Assembly (NCBI RefSeq): GCF_001428435.1
Contig: NZ_LMSO01000001.1
Coordinates: forward strand, 394,319 to 458,318
Length of the DNA stretch: 64,000 nucleotides
Origin: Arthrobacter sp. Soil782
Lineage (GTDB): Bacteria > Actinomycetota > Actinomycetes > Actinomycetales > Micrococcaceae
Direction of reading: 5' to 3'
The notes under the pieces were generated by a model. That model had not been told where the DNA came from, made no database searches, and worked only from the letters and a program-made list of their open reading frames with translations. The position numbers and the translations under genes were made by a program. This document shows positions 15,717 through 24,835 of this stretch, piece by piece (position 1 is the stretch's first letter; each line of letters starts with the position of its first letter).

Positions 15717-16571
15717 ATGCACGTAGTACCCGATTTCAGCGTTTCACCCACGCAGGCTCTGCTTGCGGGACCGGATGTGGATCTCGCACGGATAGACCCG
15801 CACTCAACACCGGGTTTTTACGGCAACAAGCAGGAGGGGAAGGCGCGTCTCGAAGCGGGCAAAAAGGGCTTGTCCGAACTGCAGGAGAAGCTGTTCGCGG
15901 AGAGCCGGTTCGGCAGCTCGATCTCCGTCCTGCTGATTTTGCAGGCCATGGACACCGCGGGCAAGGGCGGCATTGTCCGGCATGTGGTGGGGGCAGTGGA
16001 CCCGCAGGGCGTGGAGCATCATGCCTTCAAGGCACCGACGCCCACTGAGAAGAAGCATGACTTCCTGTGGCGGATCCGGAAGGAGCTTCCCGGTCCGGGA
16101 ATGATCGGCGTTTTCGACCGGTCACACTATGAGGATGTCCTGATTCATCGGGTGCGCCAGCTGGCAACGCCGGAGGTGATTGAGGCGCGGTATGACGAGA
16201 TCCGGGATTTTGAGGCGGGTTTGGTGGATTCCGGAACGCGCGTCGTAAAAGTGATGCTGCACCTGAGCAAGGAAGAGCAGAAGGAACGTCTGGCGGAGCG
16301 GCTAGAGCGTAAGGACAAACATTGGAAGTACAACCCGGGGGATCTGGACGAGCGGGCGCTCTGGGATGAATACCAGCACGCGTACCAAATTGCCATCGAA
16401 CGGACGAGCACTCCGGATGCGCCGTGGTTTGTAGTGCCGGCTGATCGGAAGTGGTATGCCCGGATAGCGGTCCAGCAGTTGCTGACTGACGTGCTTGCCG
16501 GAATGCAGCTCAGTTGGCCGAAAGCGACTTTTGACGTTGCCGCAGAGAAAGCGAAGCTCGCCGCTACCTGA
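15717..16571 (+). CDS. ppk2: Polyphosphate kinase 2 family protein
   Basis: A 284-residue PPK2-type kinase that moves phosphate between polyphosphate and nucleotides. The P-loop QAMDTAGKGG (76-85) and Walker-B-like FDRSHYED (133-140) are intact, as is the lid with Arg/Lys residues (RLEERKDKHWK region). Single-domain length fits class I or III enzymes acting on ADP or AMP; the direction and nucleotide cannot be told. ATG 15717 has GAGGAGG at 5 nt. It converges directly on xseB with no gap. Confidence 0.9.
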   Translation: MHVVPDFSVSPTQALLAGPDVDLARIDPHSTPGFYGNKQEGKARLEAGKKGLSELQEKLFAESRFGSSISVLLILQAMDTAGKGGIVRHVVGAVDPQGVEHHAFKAPTPTEKKHDFLWRIRKELPGPGMIGVFDRSHYEDVLIHRVRQLATPEVIEARYDEIRDFEAGLVDSGTRVVKVMLHLSKEEQKERLAERLERKDKHWKYNPGDLDERALWDEYQHAYQIAIERTSTPDAPWFVVPADRKWYARIAVQQLLTDVLAGMQLSWPKATFDVAAEKAKLAAT

Positions 16572-16826
16572 TCAGCCCTTGGCTGCGCCCGGTGCATCGG
16601 TCTGGTCGCGTGCCGCCGCGAGCCGCTTGCGCGCACCTTCGAGCCACTGTTCGCAATGGTCTGCGAGGGCTTCGCCTCGTTCCCACAACGCAAGGGATTG
16701 TTCCAGGCTCACTCCGCCTGCCTCGAGCTGGCTGACCACTTTCACCAGCTGCTCACGGGCTTCTTCATAGCTCAGCTGGGAAACATCGGTTGCTGCTTCT
16801 GTCACTTTTGCCGGAGATTCGGTCAT
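16572..16826 (-). CDS. xseB: Exodeoxyribonuclease VII small subunit
   Basis: An 84-residue helical protein with the XseB core (LSYEEAREQLVKVVSQLEAGG, then SLALWERGEALADHCEQWL). Several copies bind one XseA subunit to form exonuclease VII, which cuts single-stranded DNA from both ends. Its start overlaps the xseA stop by 4 bp, and its stop lies immediately next to the PPK2 stop on the other strand. Confidence 0.92.
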   Translation of the reverse strand: MTESPAKVTEAATDVSQLSYEEAREQLVKVVSQLEAGGVSLEQSLALWERGEALADHCEQWLEGARKRLAAARDQTDAPGAAKG

Positions 16827-18151
16827 TTCTGATCCTCGCTGGTGGGAGATTCGATGGTGGCCTTCTTCGAAGTTTCGGAACGGGCGCTGATTCGTCCGCC
16901 CGCCACCCTGATGGCGAGCAGGGAATCCAATGGTGCCTGATCGGGGGTCCGGACTACGTCGCCCTCCTCGTTCTGCACCACTGCATAGCCCCGGTCCAGG
17001 GTGTTCTGCGGAGAGAGGGACCTCACGTGGGCGCGAAGGTGGGAAACCCGGTCTGCTTCTCGTGCTACTGCACTTTCAATTGCCATGGTGCTGCGGTCAC
17101 GCAGCCGTACCAGGTCATCATGGCGGACGCTCACCATTCCGGACGGTTGGGCCAGCACAGGGCGGGAGCGCAGATGTACCAGCCGCTCAGTCTCGCGGGC
17201 CATCAGCTGGTCCACGCAGCGTGAAAGCTGCGCCCGTGCCTGCCGGATGCGCTGCAACTCCTCGCTGACGTCGGGGACGACGCGCTTTGCCGCATCCGTT
17301 GGCGTTGAGGCCCGAAGGTCTGCCACGTCATCCAGGAGCGGATGATCAGCCTCATGGCCGATCGCGCTGACGATCGGCGTGGTGGCCGCGGAGACCGCCC
17401 GGACCAGATCCTCGTTGCTGAAGGCCAGAAGATCCTCCAGCGAGCCGCCGCCGCGGGCAATGATGATGACATCGACCTCCGGCATATGGTCGAGTTCAAG
17501 CAACGCCGAACGAATCTGCGAGACGGCGTTGACGCCCTGCACAGCAACCTCGCGTATCTCAAAATCGACTGCAGGCCAGCGCAGGCGGGCATTCTTCAGC
17601 ACGTCTTTCTCCGCATCGGAATCGCGTCCCGTGATGAGACCGATCCGGTGGGGGAGAGCCGGGAGCGCACGTTTCCGATGCGACGCGAAAAGTCCTTCGG
17701 CCGAAAGAGCCTGGCGCAGCCGCTCTATTCGCGCAAGCAGGTCACCCAGACCGACCGGCCGAATGTCCCACGCCTGCATTGACAGGCGCCCTGTCTTCAC
17801 CCAGAAGTCCGCTTTGAGTCTGGCTACCACCCGGGAGCCACGCTCCAGGGGCATGGTGAGCCGATCCAGAACTGTGCCCCAGACCGTGAGCGACAGCGAG
17901 ATTTCAGCATCAACATCACGGAGGGTGACAAAGCACATGGAACCGCGCTTGTTGAGTTCAATAACCTGCCCTTCAACCCAGGCGGCGGGGGCGCGCTCGA
18001 TATGGGCTTTCAGCTTCTCGGAGAGCACATGGAGCGGCCAGGGGTGATCAGCCGAGGTTTCACCCGCCGTCTCGGGAAGGGTTGTCGGAGCCACAGGCTT
18101 GGAAGAGTCAGCTGTGACCACGGTGCCTACCGGCGCGCCGTCGTGGTTCAT
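16823..18151 (-). CDS. xseA: Exodeoxyribonuclease VII large subunit
   Basis: A 442-residue catalytic subunit: N-terminal OB fold (about 35-140, WPLHVLSEKLKAHIERA...VEGQV) that binds single-stranded DNA, and the catalytic domain with IIIARGGGSLEDLLAFSNE and SAIGHEADHPLLD, then a long coiled-coil and C-terminal segment (NTLDRGYAVV). It acts in mismatch repair and DNA-damage processing. It is divergent from the membrane protein gene at 18407 and coupled to xseB. Confidence 0.94.
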   Translation of the reverse strand: MNHDGAPVGTVVTADSSKPVAPTTLPETAGETSADHPWPLHVLSEKLKAHIERAPAAWVEGQVIELNKRGSMCFVTLRDVDAEISLSLTVWGTVLDRLTMPLERGSRVVARLKADFWVKTGRLSMQAWDIRPVGLGDLLARIERLRQALSAEGLFASHRKRALPALPHRIGLITGRDSDAEKDVLKNARLRWPAVDFEIREVAVQGVNAVSQIRSALLELDHMPEVDVIIIARGGGSLEDLLAFSNEDLVRAVSAATTPIVSAIGHEADHPLLDDVADLRASTPTDAAKRVVPDVSEELQRIRQARAQLSRCVDQLMARETERLVHLRSRPVLAQPSGMVSVRHDDLVRLRDRSTMAIESAVAREADRVSHLRAHVRSLSPQNTLDRGYAVVQNEEGDVVRTPDQAPLDSLLAIRVAGGRISARSETSKKATIESPTSEDQK

Positions 18152-18406
18152 CTAATACCGCTTCCTTCCAATACAAGACCCGCCCTATCAACCCGTCCGG
18201 CACTCGTCACCTGTCACCTTCGCGTTACACGGAGGGGACGAGCTGGTGCCGTGCCATTGGTTAATGTTTATCAGGTGCTCCTGACAACGGTTGAACCCTG
18301 ACCGCAATGTGCAGGAAGAGAGTTTCCGCCCGCCGGTGCCGCCGCAACGACGGCCCCGCAGGCGCAGGCATAATCGTAGGATCGTCAATCAAGGGAACGG
18401 GAGCTG

Positions 18407-19249
18407 ATGAGAACAGCCGGATCGGCCTTCTTTGTCCTGTTTGCATTGATGCTTGGTGTGGTGGCCCTGCCCAGTGCCTGGCTCGCTTCCAATGTGGTGG
18501 CCGAAGACGGCTTCGTCCAGCTGACCGCGCCTCTTGCTGACGATGCAGAATTCACGGGTACGCTCGCAGGTGCGCTTGCGGAGGAAGCAACAGCCAGTGT
18601 CGAGCTGCCTCCGGGAGTGGCGAATGCGGTGGAGCCGGTGGTGCGGGACGTCGCGCAGGGCATTGCACAGTTGCCCGACTTCGATCGGGCCTGGCAGGAC
18701 ACCCTGCGGCGCTCACATGGCCTGACTTTCGGAGGGCAGGAGCAATTAGATGGTGACTCCGGTGGTCCCGCGGTGTTCACCCTCGACGTTGCACCGCTCG
18801 TAGGCCTGGTGACTGCCGAACTTGGCGGTCAATTCGGAGTCGATGTACCGGAACCTGAGCGAACTCTGGTAAATATCGGTGGCACAGACCCGTTTGATCT
18901 CGTGGAGAGGGCAGAAACTGCCGCCGACCTGTGGCCGGCACTTGCGATCGCGGCCGGCGTGGGAGCCGTTCTCGCCCTTGTACTGGCTCGTCGTCGAAGC
19001 ACAACGCTCGCTCTCCTCGGACTCGGAATCCTGCTCACTGGTGGGGTGCTGTGGATCGGCTCCGGTTTGGTGCCCGGCCTGGCGAGCCAGGTTGGGGATG
19101 AAAGTGCAGTGGCCGACGTCTTCAAGGCCGCGCTTGCCGAGCGCGCAGCATCCAGCTTCCAGGAATGGTGTCTCGCGGCGTTGGCAGCGGGGATCCTGCT
19201 GCTGGTCGCGGGCGTCGTGGGTCGGCTGCTCAGTGGGTCCCGCCGCTAG
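18407..19249 (+). CDS. Conserved actinobacterial membrane protein, unknown function
   Basis: A 280-residue protein with an N-terminal membrane segment (about 7-30), an extracytoplasmic domain of about 145 residues, and three further membrane segments (about 181-200, 207-227, 255-274). No Cys motif or catalytic signature is visible. Start ATG 18407 follows GGGAG. CATAAT at 18369-18374 is a possible -10. It lies between xseA and ispH in a conserved neighbourhood, but its role is unknown. Confidence 0.8.
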   Translation: MRTAGSAFFVLFALMLGVVALPSAWLASNVVAEDGFVQLTAPLADDAEFTGTLAGALAEEATASVELPPGVANAVEPVVRDVAQGIAQLPDFDRAWQDTLRRSHGLTFGGQEQLDGDSGGPAVFTLDVAPLVGLVTAELGGQFGVDVPEPERTLVNIGGTDPFDLVERAETAADLWPALAIAAGVGAVLALVLARRRSTTLALLGLGILLTGGVLWIGSGLVPGLASQVGDESAVADVFKAALAERAASSFQEWCLAALAAGILLLVAGVVGRLLSGSRR

Positions 19250-19338
19250 CACCGCACCTCCTACTTTTCTGCTCACTGAAGCGCTCGGCTCTGAGCGGAC
19301 AGCACGCATGCCCCGCCGGACGGAGATGTGCGGGCCGT

Positions 19339-19344
19339 TAGCAT
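19339..19344 (+). promoter_or_regulatory. -10 box for leaderless ispH
   Basis: TAGCAT is followed by 6 nt and ATG 19351. GGAGG is present but only 1 nt from the ATG, too close to act as a ribosome site, which favours leaderless initiation. Confidence 0.5.
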
Positions 19345-19350
19345 GGAGGT

Positions 19351-20436
19351 ATGTCCTCCACAGCTGTATCGGTACCCATGCCCATGGTGCCCCGGAACCG
19401 GCGCTCGCCGGAAGAAGTCCACGCCGCTGCACCGGTCGCTGGCCAACGCAAGGTACTCCTGGCTGCGCCCCGCGGATACTGTGCGGGCGTTGACCGCGCC
19501 GTCATCGCCGTAGAGAAGGCACTGGCACACTACGGGCCGCCGGTGTATGTGCGGAAGCAGATCGTCCATAACCTCCACGTCGTATCCACCCTGGAGGAGA
19601 AGGGCGCCATTTTCGTTGAGGAGAACGACGAGGTTCCGGAAGGAGCGCTCGTGGTGTTTTCTGCACACGGAGTCTCGCCCGCAGTGATCAGGTCAGCAGA
19701 AGAGCGCAATCTCCGGACCATCGACGCCACCTGTCCGTTGGTGACCAAGGTACACCGCGAGGCAGTGCGTTTCGCGCGGGATGACTTCGACATCCTTCTG
19801 ATCGGTCACGATGGCCATGAAGAGGTGGAGGGAACCGCCGGCGAAGCCCCTGAACATATCCAGATCGTTAACGGACCTGAAGACGTGGACAGCGTAACGG
19901 TGCGCGACCCCAGCAAGGTGATCTGGCTCTCGCAGACCACGCTCAGCGTCGACGAGACCATGGAGACTGTGGCGTTGCTGAAGAAGCGGATTCCTACGCT
20001 GCAGGATCCTCCGAGCGATGACATCTGTTACGCCACGTCGAACCGGCAGGCGGCAATCAAGAAGATTGCGCCGGATGCGGATCTCGTCATTGTGGTGGGC
20101 TCCGCAAACTCCTCCAACTCCGTGCGGTTGGTCGAGGTAGCGCTTGAGTACGGAGCGAAGGCTTCACACCGCGTTGACTTCGCCAATGAAGTGGATGAGT
20201 CCTGGTTTGAAGGAGTGTCCACGGTCGGAGTCACCTCAGGCGCTTCCGTGCCCGAGAATCTGGTGCAGGACGTCCTGCGGCTGCTCGCCGATTATGGTTA
20301 CGCGGACGTCGAAGAAGTGGTTACTGCAGAAGAGGACATCATCTTCTCGCTGCCGAAGGAAATACGGGCAGCGCTGAAGGCCATGGGAGATCCCTCGAGC
20401 GGGCTCGGCGGCCGGGGACAGCGCCCCGCTTCCTGA
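19351..20436 (+). CDS. ispH: 4-hydroxy-3-methylbut-2-enyl diphosphate reductase
   Basis: A 361-residue iron-sulfur enzyme that makes IPP and DMAPP in the last step of the MEP isoprenoid pathway. The three cluster cysteines are Cys44 (GYCAGV), Cys128 (DATCPL) and Cys226 (DDICYAT). The substrate-site His (SAHGVSP) and SGASVPE motif are present. The 35-residue N-terminal extension is Pro-rich. It sits between exonuclease VII and RmuC/YchF and converges on rmuC with a 22-bp gap. Confidence 0.95.
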   Translation: MSSTAVSVPMPMVPRNRRSPEEVHAAAPVAGQRKVLLAAPRGYCAGVDRAVIAVEKALAHYGPPVYVRKQIVHNLHVVSTLEEKGAIFVEENDEVPEGALVVFSAHGVSPAVIRSAEERNLRTIDATCPLVTKVHREAVRFARDDFDILLIGHDGHEEVEGTAGEAPEHIQIVNGPEDVDSVTVRDPSKVIWLSQTTLSVDETMETVALLKKRIPTLQDPPSDDICYATSNRQAAIKKIAPDADLVIVVGSANSSNSVRLVEVALEYGAKASHRVDFANEVDESWFEGVSTVGVTSGASVPENLVQDVLRLLADYGYADVEEVVTAEEDIIFSLPKEIRAALKAMGDPSSGLGGRGQRPAS

Positions 20437-20458
20437 CGCCTCTCCAGCAAGCCGTAAG

Positions 20459-21700
20459 TTACGCCGTTCGCTCCGATTCTGTATCGATGAGTTCCTGCGC
20501 GCTCAACAGCCGGGGTGTGGTCTCCACCGGCTTGGTGGTCAGCTCTGAGGCGCTCGCGTCCGTCTCAAATGCGTTGATCCGGCGCGCGGTGGGAAGCACC
20601 CGGGATTCCAGTGTGCCGACAAACGAGTTGTACTTCTCGACCGAGCTCTTGAGTGAACTTCCCAGGCGGGTAATGTGCGAACCCATGGTGCCCAGACGCT
20701 CATACAGTTCTCGCGAGAGATCATACAACTCCTTGGCATTCTCCGTGAGGACATCCTGACGCCAGCTGAACGCCACGCCCTTCAGGATCGCGAGCAGCGT
20801 CACGGGGGAGGCCAGCACCACGTTCCGCGCGAAGGCGTAGTCCAGCAACGCCGGGTCCGTTTGGAGTGCGCTCGACAGCACCGACTCGAGCGGAATAAAG
20901 CACACCACCAGATCGGGGGAGTTGTCGGTCCCCTCCCAGTACTTCTTCCGCGCCAGCGCGTCCACATGCGAGCGAACCGCCTTGACGTGCTGGGTCAGGA
21001 GTTCGCTGCGGCGCGATTCCTCCGAACCATTGCGCTCCTGGTCCTCTCCGCCCGGTTGGGACTGGGCTTCGAGGTAAGCATCCAGCGGGACCTTTGAATC
21101 GACGACGATCTGCTTGTTCCCCGGCAGCTGGATGACCATGTCGGGACGGACAAGGTTGGAGGATCCCTCCCGGGACGCGATGGTGAGGGTGGCCTGCTCG
21201 GAGAAATCCACACGGGCGAGCATGCCTGCGGCTTCCACAATCCGCCTCAGCTGCACTTCACCCCAATGCCCGCGCGCGGTGGTGCTGCGGAGCGCGGAAG
21301 CCAGCGAGTGAGTCGTGGACAACAGCTTCGAATCCGATAGCTGTGCCTCCTGCAGCTGCTGCGCGAGCTGACCGAACTGATGCGCACGTTCCCTTTCCAG
21401 GTGACCCACGTGCGCCTGCACTTGTCCGAGCTTGTCCGCCAGCGGTGCAATGGCACGCAGAACCGACTGGTCCTGGCCGGACTGTTCGAGAAGCTGCCGG
21501 TTCTGTGCGAGCAGGATCCGGTTCTCCGCTTCTGCCGCGGCACGGGCAGACACCGCCGTGCCAAGCCGGGTGCCGGCGTCGTCCATGTCATTGCGCAGCC
21601 CGGCGAGGACCGGGCGCAAGAGCACGACGGCGATACCCGCACCGAAGACCAGCCCCAGCACTGCGGTGAGAACTACGAGAAGAAGAGTGTTTCCGTCCAT
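20459..21700 (-). CDS. rmuC: DNA recombination protein RmuC
   Basis: About 413 residues: an N-terminal membrane anchor (TLLLVVLTAVLGLVFGAGIA), a coiled-coil (about 35-120) and the RmuC nuclease-like domain (GHWGEVQLRRIVEAAGM, VDSKVPLDAYL, LVVCFIPLESVLSSAL, LLAILKGVAFSWRQ). RmuC limits inversions between short repeats. Start ATG 21700 is chosen because it begins just before the membrane anchor; the frame open to 21874 would run into ychF, which reads the other way from 21798. Confidence 0.92.
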   Translation of the reverse strand: MDGNTLLLVVLTAVLGLVFGAGIAVVLLRPVLAGLRNDMDDAGTRLGTAVSARAAAEAENRILLAQNRQLLEQSGQDQSVLRAIAPLADKLGQVQAHVGHLERERAHQFGQLAQQLQEAQLSDSKLLSTTHSLASALRSTTARGHWGEVQLRRIVEAAGMLARVDFSEQATLTIASREGSSNLVRPDMVIQLPGNKQIVVDSKVPLDAYLEAQSQPGGEDQERNGSEESRRSELLTQHVKAVRSHVDALARKKYWEGTDNSPDLVVCFIPLESVLSSALQTDPALLDYAFARNVVLASPVTLLAILKGVAFSWRQDVLTENAKELYDLSRELYERLGTMGSHITRLGSSLKSSVEKYNSFVGTLESRVLPTARRINAFETDASASELTTKPVETTPRLLSAQELIDTESERTA

Positions 21701-21783
21701 TTCTCTACCATGGCAGGTGCCTCCGACAATTCCGGGATAGGTCGGCTCCGCGGGGCTCCGCGCCAATGCCTCGTCCACGACGG

Positions 21784-21789
21784 TAGACT
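21784..21789 (+). promoter_or_regulatory. -10 box for leaderless ychF
   Basis: TAGACT is followed by 8 nt and GTG 21798. There is no purine-rich ribosome site between them. Confidence 0.55.
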
Positions 21790-21797
21790 GTTTTCCC

Positions 21798-22883
21798 GTG
21801 GCTCTTACTATTGGCATCGTCGGACTGCCCAACGTCGGCAAATCAACCCTCTTCAACGCTCTCACCAGGAACAACGTCCTGGCCGCGAACTATCCGTTCG
21901 CAACGATCGAGCCGAACGTCGGAGTTGTCAGTCTTCCGGACCCGCGCCTGGGAAAGCTGGCCGAACTGTTCAGCTCTCAGCGCGTGCTGCCCGCAACGGT
22001 GTCCTTCGTGGACATTGCCGGCATCGTCAAGGGAGCCTCGGAAGGTGAAGGCCTCGGTAACCAGTTCCTCGCAAACATCCGCGAAGCTGAAGCCATTGCG
22101 CAGGTAGTGCGTGTCTTCGACGACCCGGACGTGGTGCACGTGGACGGCGCAGTGAACCCGGTATCCGACATGGAGACGATCAACACCGAACTAATCCTCG
22201 CGGATCTTCAGACGCTGGAGAAGGCAATCCCGCGCGTTGAGAAGGAAGTGAAGATCAAGAAGCGCGAGGCTGCGCAGCTGACTGCGATGCAGGCCGCGCA
22301 GGGTGTCCTCGAACGGGGCGACACCATCTTCTCTTCGGTCGCAAGCGACAAGCTCGAGATGGAGCATCTACGGGAGCTGAGCCTGCTCACTGCCAAGCCG
22401 TTCATCTACGTCTTCAATGCTGATGATTCCGTTCTCGGCAGCGTTGAGCGTCAGAACGAGCTACGCGCCCTGGTCGAACCCGCTGACTGCATTTTCCTTG
22501 ACGCCAAGCTCGAAGCCGATCTGGTCGAGCTGGATCCGGAGGAAGCGCGTGAAATGCTGGAGATGAACGGACAGGAAGAGTCCGGACTGGACCAGCTTGC
22601 CCGCGTCGGCTTCCATACCCTCGGGCTGCAGACCTATCTCACGGCCGGTCCGAAGGAAGCGCGTGCCTGGACCATCCGCAAGGGCGCGACTGCCCCGGAG
22701 GCGGCCGGAGTCATTCACTCAGACTTCCAACGCGGATTCATCAAGGCCGAGGTGGTCTCCTTCGATGACCTCGTGGCAGCGGGTTCCATGGCGGAAGCCA
22801 AGTCCCGCGGCAAGGTCCGCATCGAAGGCAAGGAATACGTCATGGTCGACGGCGACGTGGTGGAATTCCGCTTCAACGTGTAA
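21798..22883 (+). CDS. ychF: Redox-regulated ATPase YchF (Obg family)
   Basis: A 361-residue Obg-family P-loop protein with G1 [10 protein letters not shown]3 DIAGIVKGA, and the altered G4 NADD in place of NKxD, which explains preference for ATP over GTP. A coiled-coil insert (130-200) and a C-terminal TGS domain (about 278-360) complete the known architecture. It associates with ribosomes and affects stress responses. Start GTG 21798. Confidence 0.95.
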   Translation: MALTIGIVGLPNVGKSTLFNALTRNNVLAANYPFATIEPNVGVVSLPDPRLGKLAELFSSQRVLPATVSFVDIAGIVKGASEGEGLGNQFLANIREAEAIAQVVRVFDDPDVVHVDGAVNPVSDMETINTELILADLQTLEKAIPRVEKEVKIKKREAAQLTAMQAAQGVLERGDTIFSSVASDKLEMEHLRELSLLTAKPFIYVFNADDSVLGSVERQNELRALVEPADCIFLDAKLEADLVELDPEEAREMLEMNGQEESGLDQLARVGFHTLGLQTYLTAGPKEARAWTIRKGATAPEAAGVIHSDFQRGFIKAEVVSFDDLVAAGSMAEAKSRGKVRIEGKEYVMVDGDVVEFRFNV

Positions 22884-22902
22884 TCGCGCTTCGGTCTAAC
22901 GT

Positions 22903-23097
22903 CTACTTCTCCGCGCGAAGCTCCTCCAGAACCTCAAGCGCTTCATGAGGGGCCGAGTCCTCAGGGGGAGCACGGTGTACGGCGCACCGCGGGATCTTCT
23001 TGGCCTGGCCGAGTGGCAAGCGGGATCCCGGCGATTGAGCAGACCCGTGACGGACTTCAGGTTCGAAGTCGGCCGGCAGTCGGTCCGTGTGCTCGAG
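22903..23097 (-). pseudogene. Possible 3' remnant of an unknown gene
   Basis: On the minus strand a 65-codon frame without start codon ends at TAG 22905-22903. Its last 40 residues look protein-like (KKIPRCAVHRAPPEDSA, then EALEVLEELRAEK at the end) with an amphipathic helix. No family is recognised. It may be a decayed gene end or a chance open frame in GC-rich DNA. Confidence 0.25.
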
Positions 23098-23156
23098 TTA
23101 TCCACAAATGGGAGGACGCCAGCCGGCGCAGCGTACTGCCGTCGCAGAATCGTCGT

Positions 23157-23312
23157 ATGGGAATCAGGTACTACGCATACGCGTTCGACAGCGATCAGAC
23201 CGAGAAGGCACTAGCTGACCCCCTCGCTGTGATCGGCTCAGACCCCCTAGCGGATGCGTGGAGTCTCGAGCCAGGATTCACGCAGGGCGTCACAGGCTGT
23301 CCGCGAGGTTGA
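23157..23312 (+). pseudogene. Truncated small protein beginning MGIRYYAY (DUF7691-like)
   Basis: ATG 23157 begins a 51-residue frame whose first 35 residues (MGIRYYAYAFDSDQ...DPLADAWSLEPG) look like the N-terminus of small actinobacterial proteins of the YfbM/DUF7691 type that run well over 100 residues. After that the sequence loses its character and stops at 23312. It looks like a 5' fragment left by a deletion. The family name is from memory. Confidence 0.45.
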
Positions 23313-23376
23313 CGGAATCGACGATCTTCCGATTCCCAGTCGCTCCGACGCTGCCAGGGCGGTGGAACTCGCTTGA
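23254..23376 (+). pseudogene. vapB: Possible 3' remnant of a VapC-cognate antitoxin gene
   Basis: A short frame (ATG 23254) ends at TGA 23374-23376, overlapping the TTG start of vapC, which is the normal antitoxin-toxin overlap. The encoded tail (VREVDGIDDLPIPSRSDAAR, 40 residues in total) is too short for a complete antitoxin and no DNA-binding fold is visible. The upstream part seems lost into the truncated DUF7691-like stub. A very small intact antitoxin is not excluded. Confidence 0.35.
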
Positions 23377-23807
23377 TTGTCTTGGATACGAATGTAGTCT
23401 CCGAGGTGTTCAGGCCGCAGCCGGATGCCCGGGTCGTGTCGTGGCTGGAGTCCCTCACCGGTGACGTTGCGATCACTGCCATCACGCTCGCCGAGTTGCT
23501 GGCCGGCCTGCGCCGTTTGCCAGAAGGTCGTCGCAAGTCAACGATGACGATGACCATTGAGACTGCGCTTCAACCCTACAAGGGCACTTGGTCGGTGCTC
23601 GCCTTCGATGCCGCAGCCGCCGATCACTACGCAGCTGTCTTCGCCGGCCGTGAGGAGGTGGGCCTGCCGATCAGCATGGCAGATGCGCAGATTGCTGCAA
23701 TTTGTCGAGTGCATGCAGCCACGTATGCGACGCGGAATACGAAGGACTTCGCTGGTGCAGGTGTCGAGTTAATCAACCGGTGGACGGTTCATAGCCACGC
23801 TTCATGA
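23373..23807 (+). CDS. vapC: VapC-type PIN-domain ribonuclease toxin
   Basis: A 144-residue PIN domain. The acidic active-site residues are Asp5 (VLDTNVVSE), Glu41 (LAELLAG), Asp104 (SMADAQIAA) and Asp125 (TKDF), so the nuclease looks intact. VapC toxins cut tRNA or rRNA. The start is TTG 23373, overlapping the stop of the preceding frame. No complete antitoxin lies beside it. From memory, M. tuberculosis also carries a vapBC pair next to ychF. Confidence 0.88.
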   Translation: MIVLDTNVVSEVFRPQPDARVVSWLESLTGDVAITAITLAELLAGLRRLPEGRRKSTMTMTIETALQPYKGTWSVLAFDAAAADHYAAVFAGREEVGLPISMADAQIAAICRVHAATYATRNTKDFAGAGVELINRWTVHSHAS

Positions 23808-23868
23808 AATGGGGAAGATCGAGGTGCTTTTGATCGCTGGAGGGCTGTGGATCCCATATCGTTAACGG

Positions 23869-24240
23869 GTGGTTACGCGACGTGAAGCAGCTCAGATCCT
23901 TGATATTCCGCTGGAGATGGCACACCGTCACGGGATCCCTTCCAGATTGTCAGACGCCGAGTTATCCGAGCTTCTAGACAGTCCACCGGTCTGGCTCGTC
24001 CAGTCCAGGGAAAACCGGACGGGAAAGCGACCTGTCTGGGTCCAGTTGATTTGTGTGGTCTGTGGCTTTTCGGAAGCCGCGCGGCCCAAAAAGTGGTGGC
24101 CGCCTTTCACGTATGTTTGCTGCGCCCACCACGCCCTCGATGAACTCCCGCCGCTCCTGCCGGGACTGGTTCGCAGCGAGTACGAGGGAATCGGCAGCCG
24201 GTTCGTCGGCGTCGTCGATGTAGCGGTGCCTGTTCCCTGA
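23869..24240 (+). CDS. Small Cys-rich protein, probable zinc-binding, unknown function
   Basis: A 123-residue protein starting at GTG 23869. The N-terminal 35 residues resemble a helix-turn-helix-like start (TRREAAQILDIPLEMAHRHGI). The centre has CxxC (LICVVCG) and, 24 residues on, Cys-Cys-x2-His (VCCAHH), a plausible zinc site. The C-terminus is acidic/hydrophobic. I recall similar hypothetical proteins in Arthrobacter but no function. It converges on the ArfB gene with a 21-bp gap. Confidence 0.65.
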   Translation: MVTRREAAQILDIPLEMAHRHGIPSRLSDAELSELLDSPPVWLVQSRENRTGKRPVWVQLICVVCGFSEAARPKKWWPPFTYVCCAHHALDELPPLLPGLVRSEYEGIGSRFVGVVDVAVPVP

Positions 24241-24261
24241 CCTCCCTTGCCCGGAAGTGAT

Positions 24262-24702
24262 TTAGCCGGGACGTGGGCGCCTCCGATTCTGCTTGATCTC
24301 GGACCGCCCACGCTTGTCTTCCAGTCGGCGACGTTGTGACCCTTGTGTGCGTCGGGTTGGACGACGGATGATCGTGGGAGCGACGGCCTCGCGGAGGAGC
24401 TCGGCCAGCCGTTTCCTTGCCGCCGTCCGATTGCGTCGCTGGGAACGGTGCTCAGCAGCGCTGATCGTGAGCACGGTGCCCGACAACCGGGCGGCCAGTC
24501 GCGCGAGGGCGAGTTCGCGTTGTACCTCAGTTAGAGCTGTCGTAGTCCCGAGGTCGAGACTGAGTTGGACACGCGAGTCCGTAGTGTTGACGCCCTGGCC
24601 TCCCGGTCCAGACGCATGGGAGAACTGCTCGAGCAGTTCTCCAGCCGGCACTGTGAAGCCCCGAGGTGCGCCGGGACCCGGGAGTACGTGCAGGCTATCC
24701 AC
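24262..24702 (-). CDS. arfB: Alternative ribosome-rescue factor ArfB (YaeJ/ICT1 type)
   Basis: A 146-residue class I release-factor-like protein with the catalytic GGQ at 34-36 (HASGPGGQGVNTTDS), no codon-recognition domain, and a basic C-terminal tail rich in Arg/Lys/Gln (from about 100) that should enter the empty mRNA channel of stalled ribosomes. It frees peptidyl-tRNA from ribosomes lacking a stop codon. Length and layout match ArfB. Confidence 0.92.
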   Translation of the reverse strand: MDSLHVLPGPGAPRGFTVPAGELLEQFSHASGPGGQGVNTTDSRVQLSLDLGTTTALTEVQRELALARLAARLSGTVLTISAAEHRSQRRNRTAARKRLAELLREAVAPTIIRRPTRRTQGSQRRRLEDKRGRSEIKQNRRRPRPG

Positions 24703-24835
24703 ACCTGCAAGTCTGCCGTATTCGGAAGAGTTCAGCCCAGGCTGCGCATGGGTATCGGTCGATGACTGTGCCGGGCTGCAACTGGAGCCGCACCGTTGCC
24801 ATGCCGTGCCCTGATGGGAAAATTTGGTTGCATCT

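Larger units (their letters stand above)
22884..23372. other. 489-bp gap with gene remnants only
   Basis: No intact gene is seen between ychF and the VapC toxin. It holds a possible minus-strand C-terminal remnant (22903-23097), the N-terminal stub of a small protein (23157-23312) and a short frame ending in the VapC start that may be an antitoxin remnant (23254-23376). A weak hairpin (GCTTCG/CGAAGC) after ychF could be its terminator. Confidence 0.55.

Noticed and set aside
23020..23075. tRNA-like stretch with GGTTCGAAGTC and a D-loop-like GGCCGAGTGGCAAGCGG
   Set aside because: The five bases on each side of TTCGAAG do not pair as a T stem, and no acceptor stem can be closed.
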